A stretch of DNA of 64,000 nt from contig JAUVVQ010000004.1 of assembly GCA_030604525.1 (NCBI GenBank), forward strand, positions 1-64,000, written 5' to 3'. The DNA comes from Phycisphaerae bacterium. GTDB taxonomy: Bacteria > Planctomycetota > Phycisphaerae > Sedimentisphaerales > Anaerobacaceae. The notes below the pieces were generated by a model that made no database searches, was not told the origin of the DNA, and worked only from the letters and a program-made list of their open reading frames with translations. Both the position numbers and the translations under genes were made by a program. Below, one piece after another: positions 1 through 9,641 of the stretch (its first letter is position 1; each line of letters begins with the position of its first letter).

Positions 1-161
1 CCACACACCCTCTTGTTGTGGACACTAACAGTAGGAGTCTCGGTAGGAGTACCAGCTGTCGTCGAAGGAGAAAATTTTCCGACCAATTGACTCCGCTCGC
101 TGTCGGATTGCGCCCTATCGGAAATGCTATCTGGTAAATTGTCTTGCTGCGCTAAATACAT
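1..161 (-). CDS. Partial unknown CDS (N-terminus only, runs off the left edge)
   Basis: Open minus-strand frame from ATG at 161 to the window edge: MYLAQQDNLPDSISDRAQSDSERSQLVGKFSPSTTAGTPTETPTVSVHNKRVCG. No recognisable domain. Confidence 0.3.
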   Translation of the reverse strand, partial: MYLAQQDNLPDSISDRAQSDSERSQLVGKFSPSTTAGTPTETPTVSVHNKRVC

Positions 162-837
162 GGAACTTTTCCACAGGTTTCCACATTATCTTAAAAAAAT
201 TATCAAACTAATTGTACTTTACTCAGCATCTGCTAAAAATACTCTTAAGTTTTCACACGAACTCTCGATAAATTTAAAAGGGTTCTGCGCTGAAAACACT
301 TTCGGTAAGTTTAAGACGGTAGTTAACAAAAAAAGATTTGAAGCTTAAAAAAATTACTCAATAACAAGGCTTCGACAAACTGGGTCCTATAATTGTTTAG
401 CAATACCGGTATCGAGCAAATAAGCTCCGGCGAATTCCGGTGAAGAAGTGTGGTTATCGCTGCTTAGATTCCGCTGTCCGTGGATAGTAATACAAAGGCA
501 AATGAAGGGCAAGATGTATCTTGTCAGGATTTTCACTATTTATCCTATAATTTTCAGGTGTGAGCCCCTGCAAACTTAAGAGAACGGAAGCTTTTTGCTT
601 TTACAATTTAATTGCGAGTTTCAAACAAACAGTGTTAAGATTTGCTCAGGATTATAATGGGCAAAAAAAATTAGTCAACGAATGAAACAAGACCGTATCT
701 GAAGTTAATCGGTCCCTATGTTGATAGTGGAGATTATTTGTCTTTACCGGCTTCTGCTGATTTGGTATATTCGCCGCACTATTTAAGGTATTTTAAGGAG
801 TGTATAAACCGGGTCAGAAATTTTTGGTTCAAAAAAG

Positions 838-1623
838 GTGGTTATGGATTTTAAAGACAAGAGAGTTTTGGTAACAGGAGCGGCTGGGGCTATTGGCAAA
901 GGCGTAGCAGAAGGATTCTGCAAAGCAGGAGCGAGGGTTTTTGTTACCGATATTGACCGGAAAGGACTCGATAGTACTGTCGAGGAAACGGGGGCGCAAG
1001 GAGAATGTCAGGGTTTGGCTGCTGATGTGACAAAAGAATCTCAGGTCAAGGCCGTGGTTGAAGGGGCGTCGAAGTTTTTCAACGGACGAATCGATATTCT
1101 TGTTAATGTAGCGGGCATAATCGGCTCTTGTCCTATCGAGGAGATGACCGAAGAGGTCTGGGATAATATGTTTGCGGTAAACTGCAAGGGGACGTTTTTC
1201 TTTATAAAAAATGTTGTCCCGCTGATGAAGCGTCACAAGTACGGCAGGATAATTAATTTTTCATCTAAATCAGGCAAGACCGGTTCGGCACTTTTAAGTC
1301 ACTATTCTTCGGCAAAGGCGGCGATAATCGGTTTGACTCAATCGCTGGCGTATGAGCTGGCGGATTTTGGTATCACCGTGAACTGCTTATGTCCGGGCAT
1401 CACCGAGAGCACCGGTGTCTGGAGCACTGTTTCGGCAGGTTATGTAAAAGGGATGGGACTTCCGATTGAAGAGGTTGTCAAGAAGTTTACCGCCAAAGTT
1501 CCGCTTAAAAGATTAGCAAAAGTTGAAGATGTAGTTGCGGTGACGATGTTTCTTGCCTCAAAAGGGGCGGCTTATATGACCGGTCAGGCGATAAATGTTA
1601 CCGGCGGAAGAGAAATGCATTAA
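838..1623 (+). CDS. SDR family NAD(P)-dependent oxidoreductase
   Basis: N-terminal VLVTGAAGAIGKGVA Rossmann motif, NVAG, YSSAKAA active site (S-Y-K), C-terminal MTGQAINVTGG. Confidence 0.93.
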   Translation: MVMDFKDKRVLVTGAAGAIGKGVAEGFCKAGARVFVTDIDRKGLDSTVEETGAQGECQGLAADVTKESQVKAVVEGASKFFNGRIDILVNVAGIIGSCPIEEMTEEVWDNMFAVNCKGTFFFIKNVVPLMKRHKYGRIINFSSKSGKTGSALLSHYSSAKAAIIGLTQSLAYELADFGITVNCLCPGITESTGVWSTVSAGYVKGMGLPIEEVVKKFTAKVPLKRLAKVEDVVAVTMFLASKGAAYMTGQAINVTGGREMH

Positions 1624-1660
1624 TCATTTTAAAACTTTAAATAAACACAGGAGTGTAAAA

Positions 1661-2329
1661 ATGTACACCAGAGAACAAGTTGCGAAAACGATTGACCATG
1701 CGGTTTTGAAGCCATTTTCGACCGATGCGGATATTATTGCCGGCTGCAGGATGTGTGCGGAGCGTGGTGTCGGATGTTTTTGCGTAAGGCCTACCGATGT
1801 TTCGCTGGCAGCTAAGGAGCTTAAAGACAGCACAACAGTTGTTTCTGCGGTGATAGGTTTTCCACATGGCAGTAACCGGCCCGAGGTAAAGGCACGTGAA
1901 GCTAAACTGGCAATCGAAGACGGGGCAAGTGAGCTGGATATGGTTATGAACATCGGCAAATTTCTCTCCGGTGATTATGATTTTGTCCGGAAGGATATCG
2001 AAGCGGTAGTTGAACAGGGTAAAGAACATAAAGCTATTGTTAAGGTTATCCTTGAGATTTGCTATCTTTCCGATGAGCAGATTGCCAGGGCCTGTAAGCT
2101 TGCGGAAGCGGCGGGTGCTGATTTTGTCAAGACCTCGACCGGTTTCGGTGACGGGCCTGCGACGCCTGAAGCGATTGATATTATGATGAAGACGGTTGGT
2201 AAAACGATGGGTGTTAAAGCTGCCGGTGGAGTCCGGTCGTATGAAACCGCGGTTGCTTACCTGGAACAGGGCTGTAAAAGACTCGGTGTTGCTTCAACCG
2301 AAGCTGTATTAGATGGAGCTCCGGAATGA
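1661..2329 (+). CDS. deoC: Deoxyribose-phosphate aldolase
   Basis: IDHAVLKP, VIGFPHG, ELDMVMNIG, VKVILE, FVKTSTGFG, VKAAGGVR motifs of the DeoC family. ORF start refined from 1595 to the RBS-preceded ATG at 1661. Confidence 0.95.
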   Translation: MYTREQVAKTIDHAVLKPFSTDADIIAGCRMCAERGVGCFCVRPTDVSLAAKELKDSTTVVSAVIGFPHGSNRPEVKAREAKLAIEDGASELDMVMNIGKFLSGDYDFVRKDIEAVVEQGKEHKAIVKVILEICYLSDEQIARACKLAEAAGADFVKTSTGFGDGPATPEAIDIMMKTVGKTMGVKAAGGVRSYETAVAYLEQGCKRLGVASTEAVLDGAPE

Positions 2330-3375
2330 AAGAGAAGATGAAGGCTGTGGTATATCATTCGCCGGGCGATATCAGAGTTGAAGAGGTTGCTGTTCCGTCC
2401 TGTGGTCAAGATGAGATTCGCATAAAGATAGAGGCCTGTGCGGTATGCGGGACTGATTTGAAGTCGTATTTGCACGGCAATCCTCGGATAAAGGCCCCGC
2501 AGGTGATGGGGCATGAATTTACGGGACTGATTGATACGATTGGTGAGAATGTAGAAGGATTTTCAATTGGTGACAGGATTGTTATGGCCACTTCCATTTC
2601 CTGCGGTGAGTGTTTTTATTGCAAAAGGGGGTGGCGTAATCTATGTGTGAATTTAGCTCCGATGGGTTTTAGTTTTCCCGGCGGCATGACAGAATTTACC
2701 ACAATCCCCGGGCGTGCTTTGCAGAACGGTCATGTTGTGAAGGTTCCTGCGGATGTAAAGCCGGAGCATGCCTGTCTGGCGGAGCCGTTAAGCTGTGCGG
2801 TAAATTGTGCTCAGAGCTGCGATATACGTCGGGGTGATACTGTTGTTGTCGTTGGAGCGGGGCCTATGGGGATTATGAACGCCTGTATCGGGCGGCAGTT
2901 CGGCGCCGGCAAGATTATTTTGGCTGAGATAAATGAGGTTCGGCTGAAGCAGGCGAAAGATTTCGATTTTGATTTGGTTATTAATTCCGCCAACGAAGAC
3001 CTTGTTAAAGTCGTCAAAGATGCAACCGGTGGTATTGGTGCTGATGTAGTTATAGTAGCGGCACCGGCGGCCCAGCCGCAGGAGCAGGCGTTGGATTTGG
3101 TAAGAAAACACGGCACGGTTTGCCTTTTTGCATCTCTGCCTTCGAGTGAAAGTGTGCTGTCACTTGACAGCCGAACGATACATTACGGTGAGATAACCGT
3201 GATGGGGACGAGCGATTCAACCGATTCTCACGTCAAAAAAGCGGTAGAGCTGATAAGCAGCGGTTCTATGCCGACCGAGAAAATCGCAAGTCATATTCTT
3301 GGGCTGGAAGAGATTTTCAAGGCATATAAGCTGATGCAGAGCGGCGAAGCCCTGAGAGTGGTACTGAGGCCGTAA
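2326..3375 (+). CDS. Zinc-dependent medium-chain alcohol/polyol dehydrogenase
   Basis: CAVCGTDLK, GHEFTG, structural-zinc cysteines CGECFYCKRGWRNLC, VVGAGPMG nucleotide-binding motif. Start overlaps the deoC stop. Confidence 0.93.
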   Translation: MKEKMKAVVYHSPGDIRVEEVAVPSCGQDEIRIKIEACAVCGTDLKSYLHGNPRIKAPQVMGHEFTGLIDTIGENVEGFSIGDRIVMATSISCGECFYCKRGWRNLCVNLAPMGFSFPGGMTEFTTIPGRALQNGHVVKVPADVKPEHACLAEPLSCAVNCAQSCDIRRGDTVVVVGAGPMGIMNACIGRQFGAGKIILAEINEVRLKQAKDFDFDLVINSANEDLVKVVKDATGGIGADVVIVAAPAAQPQEQALDLVRKHGTVCLFASLPSSESVLSLDSRTIHYGEITVMGTSDSTDSHVKKAVELISSGSMPTEKIASHILGLEEIFKAYKLMQSGEALRVVLRP

Positions 3376-3391
3376 AAAGGAGGTAATTTTT

Positions 3392-4174
3392 ATGGATTTA
3401 AACCTTAAAGACAAGGTTGTTCTGGTGACCGGAGGTTCTCGCGGTCTTGGCAAAACTATATGTATGGTTCTGGCCTCCGAGGGCGCAAAGGCGGCGGTAA
3501 ATTACTATCGTAACGCTGAGAAAGGTGTAGATTTGGTAAAAGAAGCTGAGGCGGTTGTCCAGGAAATAAAAGATACTTACGGTGTAGAGTCGCTGGCTGT
3601 CGGCTGTGATGTTTCCATAGAATCGGATGTAATAGAAATGTTTGACCTGATAGCGGAGAATCTTGGCGAGCTGGATGTCCTTGTCAACAACGCTGCGGTT
3701 TGTCCGACGTGCAAGGTTCATAAAATGTCCGAGCAGATGTGGAGCGAGACGATTCGGACTAATTTGACCGGCACGTTTTTTACCAGCCGAGAACTCGTAA
3801 AGAGATTGCTGGCGGCAGAACGTCAGGGACGAATTGTCAACATTGTTTCTCAGGCAGCTTTTCGCGGTTCGACTACCGGCCATGCGCCTTATGACGCCAG
3901 TAAGGGCGGGATAGTGTCATTTACTATTGCTTTAGCGAGGGAGGTTGCTCAGAAAGGTATTTGTGTCAATGCGGTAGCTCCCGGAATGATAAGGACGGAG
4001 ATGGTTGCCAAGGTGTTAAAGGAAAACGAAGAGAAGTATCTGAACCGTATTCCTCTGCATCGAATTGCTGAGCCGAAAGATGTTGCCGATGTAGTGGTAT
4101 TTATGTCGTCAGAGAGAGCGTGCTATATGACCGGTGCCACAGTGGACGTTACCGGCGGTATATTGATGCGTTAA
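3392..4174 (+). CDS. SDR family oxidoreductase
   Basis: VVLVTGGSRGLGKTI, NNAA, YDASKGG, MTGATVDVTGG. Confidence 0.93.
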   Translation: MDLNLKDKVVLVTGGSRGLGKTICMVLASEGAKAAVNYYRNAEKGVDLVKEAEAVVQEIKDTYGVESLAVGCDVSIESDVIEMFDLIAENLGELDVLVNNAAVCPTCKVHKMSEQMWSETIRTNLTGTFFTSRELVKRLLAAERQGRIVNIVSQAAFRGSTTGHAPYDASKGGIVSFTIALAREVAQKGICVNAVAPGMIRTEMVAKVLKENEEKYLNRIPLHRIAEPKDVADVVVFMSSERACYMTGATVDVTGGILMR

Positions 4175-4198
4175 AAGATTTTACTTGGAGGTATGATT

Positions 4199-5479
4199 AT
4201 GTCCTCAATGCCGGTCAGTGTAAGAATCCGTTTGAGTGGAATGATGTTCCTTCAATATATGATGTTTGCGGTTTTCTGGCAGCCGTTAGCAGACTACCTG
4301 AATAAGATGAATATGAGCGGCACTCAGATGTCGTTCATTTTGGGCTCAATGGCAATTGGTTGCCTGGTTTCGCCGATTATAGGAATGATTGCCGACCGTC
4401 ATTTTGCAAGCGAGAAGGTTTTGTTTGTGCTGAATTTAGTGGGTGCGGTTTTGCTGTTTTGGGCAGCTAAGCAGCGTGATGTGACGATGGTGTTCATAAC
4501 CCTGCTGCTTTATATGCTCTGCTATATGCCGACGTGGGGACTGACCAGTGCGATAGCAATGTCGAACAGTCCGTCGGAGAAATTTCCTCAGATTCGGGTG
4601 TTTGGCTCAATCGGCTGGTTTGCATCTGGGATATTCGGATTGGTAGGATTAACCATCTTTAATACGAAAATAGACGGCAGTGTCATACCTCTATACTGTG
4701 GTGCGGCGACAAGTTTTGCGGCAGCGATATTGGCTTTGACCCTGCCGCATACCCCGCCTCCAGCGAAAGGTCAAAAAGCATCAGTTATTGACGCCTTAGG
4801 TCTTCGTGCGTTTTCGCTGATGAAGGATTTTCAGTTTACACTGTTTATAATTATTACATTGTTGGTGATGATACCGTTTTCGGTTTATTGGTCGTATTTT
4901 TCTATATATTTAGGAGATAAAGGATTCAAGCTTTACGCCGGGACAATGAACTGGGGACAATTTGTAGAAATGTTTGTTATGGTTAGCGTTCCAGTAGTAT
5001 TGGCAAAGATAGGTATTAAATGGGTAATGAGCATCGGTCTTGTGGCTTTGTTATCGCGTTATTTGTTTTTCCTTTTCGGCAATGTGTACGACCAGTATTG
5101 GATGATTTACGCTGGAATTCTTGTCCACGGGGTAATATTTGCTTTCTTCTTTGTGGGCGGTCAGATTTACGTTGACAAAAAAGCGCCGAAAGAGATTCGT
5201 GCGCAGGCCCAGGGACTTTTGTTTCTCCTGTCTTTTGGTGTGGGATTGCTTTCTGGAACTTTTATATACGGTAAACTTATCGAGGTTTATACGATGGAAG
5301 AGGCGACTGGAACGGTTTGCAACTGGCGTCCGATATGGCTGATTACAACAGTTATTTCAGCGGCATTGCTGGCTGTTTTTGTAATATTCTTCCGGGATAA
5401 GATAGAAGTGGAGCAACGGTCAGAAGAGCAGGTTTCGGTGGTGCCGGAGCAGATTGGTTCTGAATCGCAAGGTCAGTAG
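4199..5479 (+). CDS. MFS transporter, nucleoside:H+ symporter (NupG/XapB)-like
   Basis: About 12 hydrophobic segments; LSGMMFLQYMMFAVFWQPLADYL N-terminus resembles the nucleoside-H+ symporter family. Alternative start at 4193. Confidence 0.8.
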   Translation: MSSMPVSVRIRLSGMMFLQYMMFAVFWQPLADYLNKMNMSGTQMSFILGSMAIGCLVSPIIGMIADRHFASEKVLFVLNLVGAVLLFWAAKQRDVTMVFITLLLYMLCYMPTWGLTSAIAMSNSPSEKFPQIRVFGSIGWFASGIFGLVGLTIFNTKIDGSVIPLYCGAATSFAAAILALTLPHTPPPAKGQKASVIDALGLRAFSLMKDFQFTLFIIITLLVMIPFSVYWSYFSIYLGDKGFKLYAGTMNWGQFVEMFVMVSVPVVLAKIGIKWVMSIGLVALLSRYLFFLFGNVYDQYWMIYAGILVHGVIFAFFFVGGQIYVDKKAPKEIRAQAQGLLFLLSFGVGLLSGTFIYGKLIEVYTMEEATGTVCNWRPIWLITTVISAALLAVFVIFFRDKIEVEQRSEEQVSVVPEQIGSESQGQ

Positions 5480-5504
5480 CGAAGAAAGTGTTGGAAGGAA
5501 AGAA

Positions 5505-7022
5505 ATGTCGAAGTATTTAATGGGCATAGATAACGGCGGAACGGTATCAAAGGCGGCGCTCTTTGACCTTCAGGGTAAAGAGATAGCGGTTGCGTCTCGG
5601 AAGACGGGACTTCTTACACCGAAACCCGGCTGGGCTGAACGTGACATTGAGCAGATTTGGCAAGCTGCCGCTGAAGCTATAAAGGAAGTGGTGAGCAAAT
5701 CTGGTGTTGCCGCAGATGAAATCATCTGTGTTGCTCCTACCGGTCACGGCAACGGTTTATATCTGGTTGATGAAAATGGTAAGCCGGTTCGAAATGCTAT
5801 TATGTCAATGGACAGCCGGGCCAGAGGATATATAGATAAATGGCAGCAGGAAGGTATAGATAAAGCAATTCGCCCGAAAACGATGCAGAGCATCTGGCCT
5901 GCCCAGCCGAATGCGCTGCTTGCCTGGATGCGTGATAATGAGCCGGAGATAATGAAGAAAGCCGGCTGGGTACTTATGTGCAAGGATTTCATCCGGCTTC
6001 GATTGACCGGTGAAATTTATGCGGAGCTGACGGATTTTTCAGGCACGAGCTTGATGAACGTCGGTACCGGTGAATATGACGATGAAGTACTTGAGGCGTT
6101 CGGGATTTCTGATATGCGTCGATTGCTCCCACCGCTTAAGAAGACGGCTGAGATTTGCGGTCAGGTTACATCCGAGGCGGCGGAGCAGACAGGCCTTAAA
6201 GAAGGCACGCCGGTGGCGGGGGGTATGTTCGATATCGATGCCTGCGGGCTTGCATCCGGTATTGTAGATGAAAGCCAGTTGTGTATGGTGGCGGGAACCT
6301 GGGGTAACAATCAGTATATATCTAAAAAGGCGGTTATTGACGGGGTGTTTATGACATCCTGTTACAGTATTCCGGGTTATTATTTAATGCTGGAGGGCAG
6401 TCCGACCTCGGCCAGTAATTTTGAATGGTTTATTAACCAGTTTTTCCAGGCGGAACAAGAATCGGCGAAAGATGGGGGCAGAAGCGTTTATCAGCTTTGC
6501 AACGAGCTGGTTGCGTCGGTTCAGCCGGAGGAGAACGATATTATATTTTTACCATTTTTGTACGGCTCGAATGTGAATCCCGATGCCAGGTCATGTTTTA
6601 TCGGGCTGGAGGGTCGGCATAAGCGTGAGAATGTGCTGCGTGCGATTTATGAGGGCGTGGTGTGTTCGCATATGACGCATGTTGAAAGATTACTTAAGTT
6701 CCGCGATATGCCTGAGAGAATTCGCCTTACCGGCGGCGCAGCGCAAAGCAAGGTCTGGGTGCGGATTTTTGCTGATTTTTTCCAGAGACCGGTAGAGATA
6801 CCTGAAGGCACTGAACTGGGTGCGTTGGGTGCTGCGATTGCAGCTTCGGTGGCAGTGGGATGTTATGACAGCTACGAGGATGCTATCAATCAGATGGTTA
6901 GTTTCTCAAAACCCCAGGAGCCCGACTCACAGAGAAAAGCTCTTTATGCCGCCAAGTACCATCGCTACAAGAAGGCGCTTTCCGCTTTAGATCCGTTCTG
7001 GGAGGAGCTCAAAAGTCAGTAA
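5505..7022 (+). CDS. FGGY-family carbohydrate kinase (LyxK/EryA-like)
   Basis: MGIDNGGTVSKAALFD phosphate-1 motif, PGWAERD, MAGTWG, RLTGGAAQSKVWVRIFADFFQRPV. Start refined to MSKYLMG at 5505, preceded by GGAAGGAAAG. Confidence 0.9.
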   Translation: MSKYLMGIDNGGTVSKAALFDLQGKEIAVASRKTGLLTPKPGWAERDIEQIWQAAAEAIKEVVSKSGVAADEIICVAPTGHGNGLYLVDENGKPVRNAIMSMDSRARGYIDKWQQEGIDKAIRPKTMQSIWPAQPNALLAWMRDNEPEIMKKAGWVLMCKDFIRLRLTGEIYAELTDFSGTSLMNVGTGEYDDEVLEAFGISDMRRLLPPLKKTAEICGQVTSEAAEQTGLKEGTPVAGGMFDIDACGLASGIVDESQLCMVAGTWGNNQYISKKAVIDGVFMTSCYSIPGYYLMLEGSPTSASNFEWFINQFFQAEQESAKDGGRSVYQLCNELVASVQPEENDIIFLPFLYGSNVNPDARSCFIGLEGRHKRENVLRAIYEGVVCSHMTHVERLLKFRDMPERIRLTGGAAQSKVWVRIFADFFQRPVEIPEGTELGALGAAIAASVAVGCYDSYEDAINQMVSFSKPQEPDSQRKALYAAKYHRYKKALSALDPFWEELKSQ

Positions 7023-7224
7023 ATGCTGCTGTTTTCTACATTCAGGCGAAATAAGCGGTTCTGCTGCGGATTTTATGTTTCCTGAATGTTGGAGCGATTG
7101 GTAAAGAACTGCAAAATCGTAGTAGGGTTTTAATTGGCCGGAGTTAGGTATTATGCGTTTTTTTGTTGAAAAAGAGCTTGATTTGAGCTAATATAATGTT
7201 TTTGGCTAAAAATAGGGAAATATA

Positions 7225-7851
7225 GTGGGAAAAAACGGAGTTTCCAGGGAACAGAAGGCAGATTTATCTCATCTTAATGGTGAAAAGCGGGAAAAGAATG
7301 TTCGTAGAGATGGCCAAATGGATGGATATGAAAGGATCGTGTCCCGCTTGAAGGCAGGGAGCCGGGTAGCGGCTTCTGAGCTTGTTGATGTTTTTTATAA
7401 GCAAATATTTATTTATATGCGACGGCTGGGTCACAGTTCTCAGACAAGTGAAGACCTGACTCAGGAGGCTTTTCTGCAGATTTGGCAGCATATCGGACAG
7501 CTTCGAAACAGCAGGGCTCTGAATAGCTGGATATATAAAGTGGCGAACAATGTTTCCAGACTCTATTGGCGAAGGCATAAAGACAAAATTCCTGAGGAGC
7601 TGGATGAGAAGATTTTAAAGAGCGATGGCAAAAGCAGCGTCTCGGTAGCTGAGGAAAATGAGCAGGTTATGCAGGTCAAGGCATCTGTTGCTAAACTTCC
7701 GTTGAAATTAAGAGAGGCGGTTGTATTACATTATATGCAGCATTTGACTATTTCAGAAGCGGCGCAAGCGATGGGAATCAGGGAAGGAACTTTTAAAAGC
7801 AGGTTGGGCAGGGGCTTGGATAGACTGAGGAAGCAGATAATTAAAGGTTGA
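7225..7851 (+). CDS. RNA polymerase sigma factor, sigma-70/ECF
   Basis: Region 2 SEDLTQEAFLQIWQHIGQLRN, SWIYKVANNVSRLYWRR; region 4 LREAVVLHYMQHLTISEAAQAMGIREGTFKSRLGRGLDRLR. The true start may be near 7315 (MDGYER). Confidence 0.92.
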   Translation: MGKNGVSREQKADLSHLNGEKREKNVRRDGQMDGYERIVSRLKAGSRVAASELVDVFYKQIFIYMRRLGHSSQTSEDLTQEAFLQIWQHIGQLRNSRALNSWIYKVANNVSRLYWRRHKDKIPEELDEKILKSDGKSSVSVAEENEQVMQVKASVAKLPLKLREAVVLHYMQHLTISEAAQAMGIREGTFKSRLGRGLDRLRKQIIKG

Positions 7852-7852
7852 A

Positions 7853-8395
7853 ATGATGGAAAATAAAGAATTGGAAGAAGTGCTGAACAGGTTAGCGGAT
7901 GCAACGGAGGAGAACCCGTCTGTCGGTCTCGCTGAGCAGATTAAGGAACAAATACCGCATGCGTTTCCGCACCATCGAGGGCTGAGCACTATCAACATTA
8001 TGATTGATTTGAGGATAAGCCGGCTTGCGGCAGCGGCAGCGATAATTATCACTGTCATTGTGTGTGCCGGTTTTCTAAGTAATAAAACAGGTGCAAACAA
8101 TATCTACCACGATAGTAAGGTTTTGTTACAATACTGGCTGGGTGGTGAGAGCAAAAGCGGGAATGAAATCAGCGTTGCTCCTTCTGAGTTATACAAGCGC
8201 CTGGTGCCGAAAAATAAAGATGTCGTATATTATGGCGATATTGTCGAGCCGGGCGATGGTGAGGCAATTTTGATGTACTGGAAACTTTCTGACGGCGAAT
8301 ATAAAGTGGTTTTTGGTGATTTGAAGATTAAGAAATGTGCCGTAGAAGAGCTGTTGAAATTGCAGTCCAGGATGTTGGAGAAGAGAGCAAAATAA
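7853..8395 (+). CDS. Hypothetical membrane protein, putative anti-sigma factor
   Basis: Adjacent to the ECF sigma gene; one TM segment (LAAAAAIIITVIVCAGFL) between a cytoplasmic-type N-terminus and an extracytoplasmic C-terminus. Confidence 0.6.
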   Translation: MMENKELEEVLNRLADATEENPSVGLAEQIKEQIPHAFPHHRGLSTINIMIDLRISRLAAAAAIIITVIVCAGFLSNKTGANNIYHDSKVLLQYWLGGESKSGNEISVAPSELYKRLVPKNKDVVYYGDIVEPGDGEAILMYWKLSDGEYKVVFGDLKIKKCAVEELLKLQSRMLEKRAK

Positions 8396-8630
8396 GAAAG
8401 CGTTTTTTGGCGGAGATAGTTATTGCCCGTTGAGAGAAGAAAATCCAAAGAGCTTGTTGATGGAGAGTTAAGTTTCCGCTGCGATTTGTCAGTACTGTTT
8501 GGAGATGAGAATTTGTTAAATTTTATTCACTTTAACTATAAAGGAGGTAAAACAAAAAGCAGATGTTGATTGTGTTTGAAGTTTTATGTTAATGACGGCA
8601 AAAATTTGAAATTCAAAAAGGAGAATTATT

Positions 8631-9557
8631 ATGACACACTCCAAAAAGGGTTTTACACTTATCGAGCTTTTGGTAGTAATTGCCATTATCGCGCTTTTGA
8701 TGTCTATTTTGGCGCCTGCCCTTACGAAGGTAAGAGAGCAGGCAAAAAATGCATTATGTATGTCTCGACTTCACCAGTGGGGAGCAATCTTCAATATGTA
8801 TGCGGAGGATAATAACGGTCATCTAACCGGTTTTCATGAAGTGAAAACCGGTGATAAAACCTATGCTCCGCCGGGTGCCAATATTGACGGCTTTCATGAG
8901 CATTGCTGGGTGCCGAGATTACATCATTTTTACGCTGAGAAGATAAAATACACACAAGTGAGCGGACAATGGAAAGCCCAGACAGCGAACTGGAAGTTTT
9001 GTATGTGCCCTGCGACAAACAAGACCTAGCTTGACGGCGAATTCGCCGGTCCAATGACCGGCTGGGACTTCAGGTGGGTACAGGAATACGCTGACCAGGA
9101 GTATTATTCCTATTATGATTCTGCATTCGGCAGCTATGGTAAAAACTCCTGGGTTACTGAGTCAGTGCTCAATGGAAACACAACTCCCTCTATGTGGTAT
9201 GACCTTGCGACGTTAGCCTGGCACAACACGCGTGTAAGGGGAACCGGCAGGATACCGCTTTTCGGCGACTGTACTATGATGGGCGGTTTCCCCGAGCCCA
9301 CAAATGGGGTTCCTGGTGTAGCTTATCGTGAGCCGATGCAAGGCGATGGCGAAATAAACCGATGGTGCATAGACCGGCACAACCTGAAGATCAACATGGT
9401 TTTCCTCGATTTTACCGTCAGACAAGTAGGCCTCAAGCAACTCTGGCAGTTATACTGGCATCGCAACTGGGACCTGAGTTTAGCACCTGACCCCAGAAAC
9501 CCGGAGCTATGGTCGAGCTGGATTTGGCCTTCGCCTGTAATAGAATTAGGATTTTAA
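8631..9557 (+). pseudogene. Prepilin-type N-terminal cleavage/methylation protein interrupted by an in-frame TAG
   Basis: KKGFTLIELLVVIAIIALLMSILAPAL prepilin signal. In-frame TAG at 9027-9029; the same frame continues without a stop to 9557. Confidence 0.8.
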
Positions 9558-9579
9558 GATATTAAGAATGAGCAGGGAT

Positions 9580-9606
9580 AAGGCCGGCATTAATGCCGGC
9601 CTTTTT
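9580..9606 (+). terminator. Rho-independent terminator
   Basis: Perfect 24-nt palindrome AAGGCCGGCATTAATGCCGGCCTT followed by T-tract, 3' of the prepilin-like gene. Confidence 0.85.
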
Positions 9607-9641
9607 ATCTGTAAATGAAGGGCTGATTTGGCAAGTTGGAT

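Noticed and set aside
829-1236. Antisense ORFs opposite strong CDSs (e.g. 829-1236 -, 3398-3883 -, 29333-29953 -, 60019-60723 -, 61225-61653 -)
   Set aside because: They lie fully antisense to well-supported conserved genes, lack recognisable domains and are expected by chance in these codon patterns.
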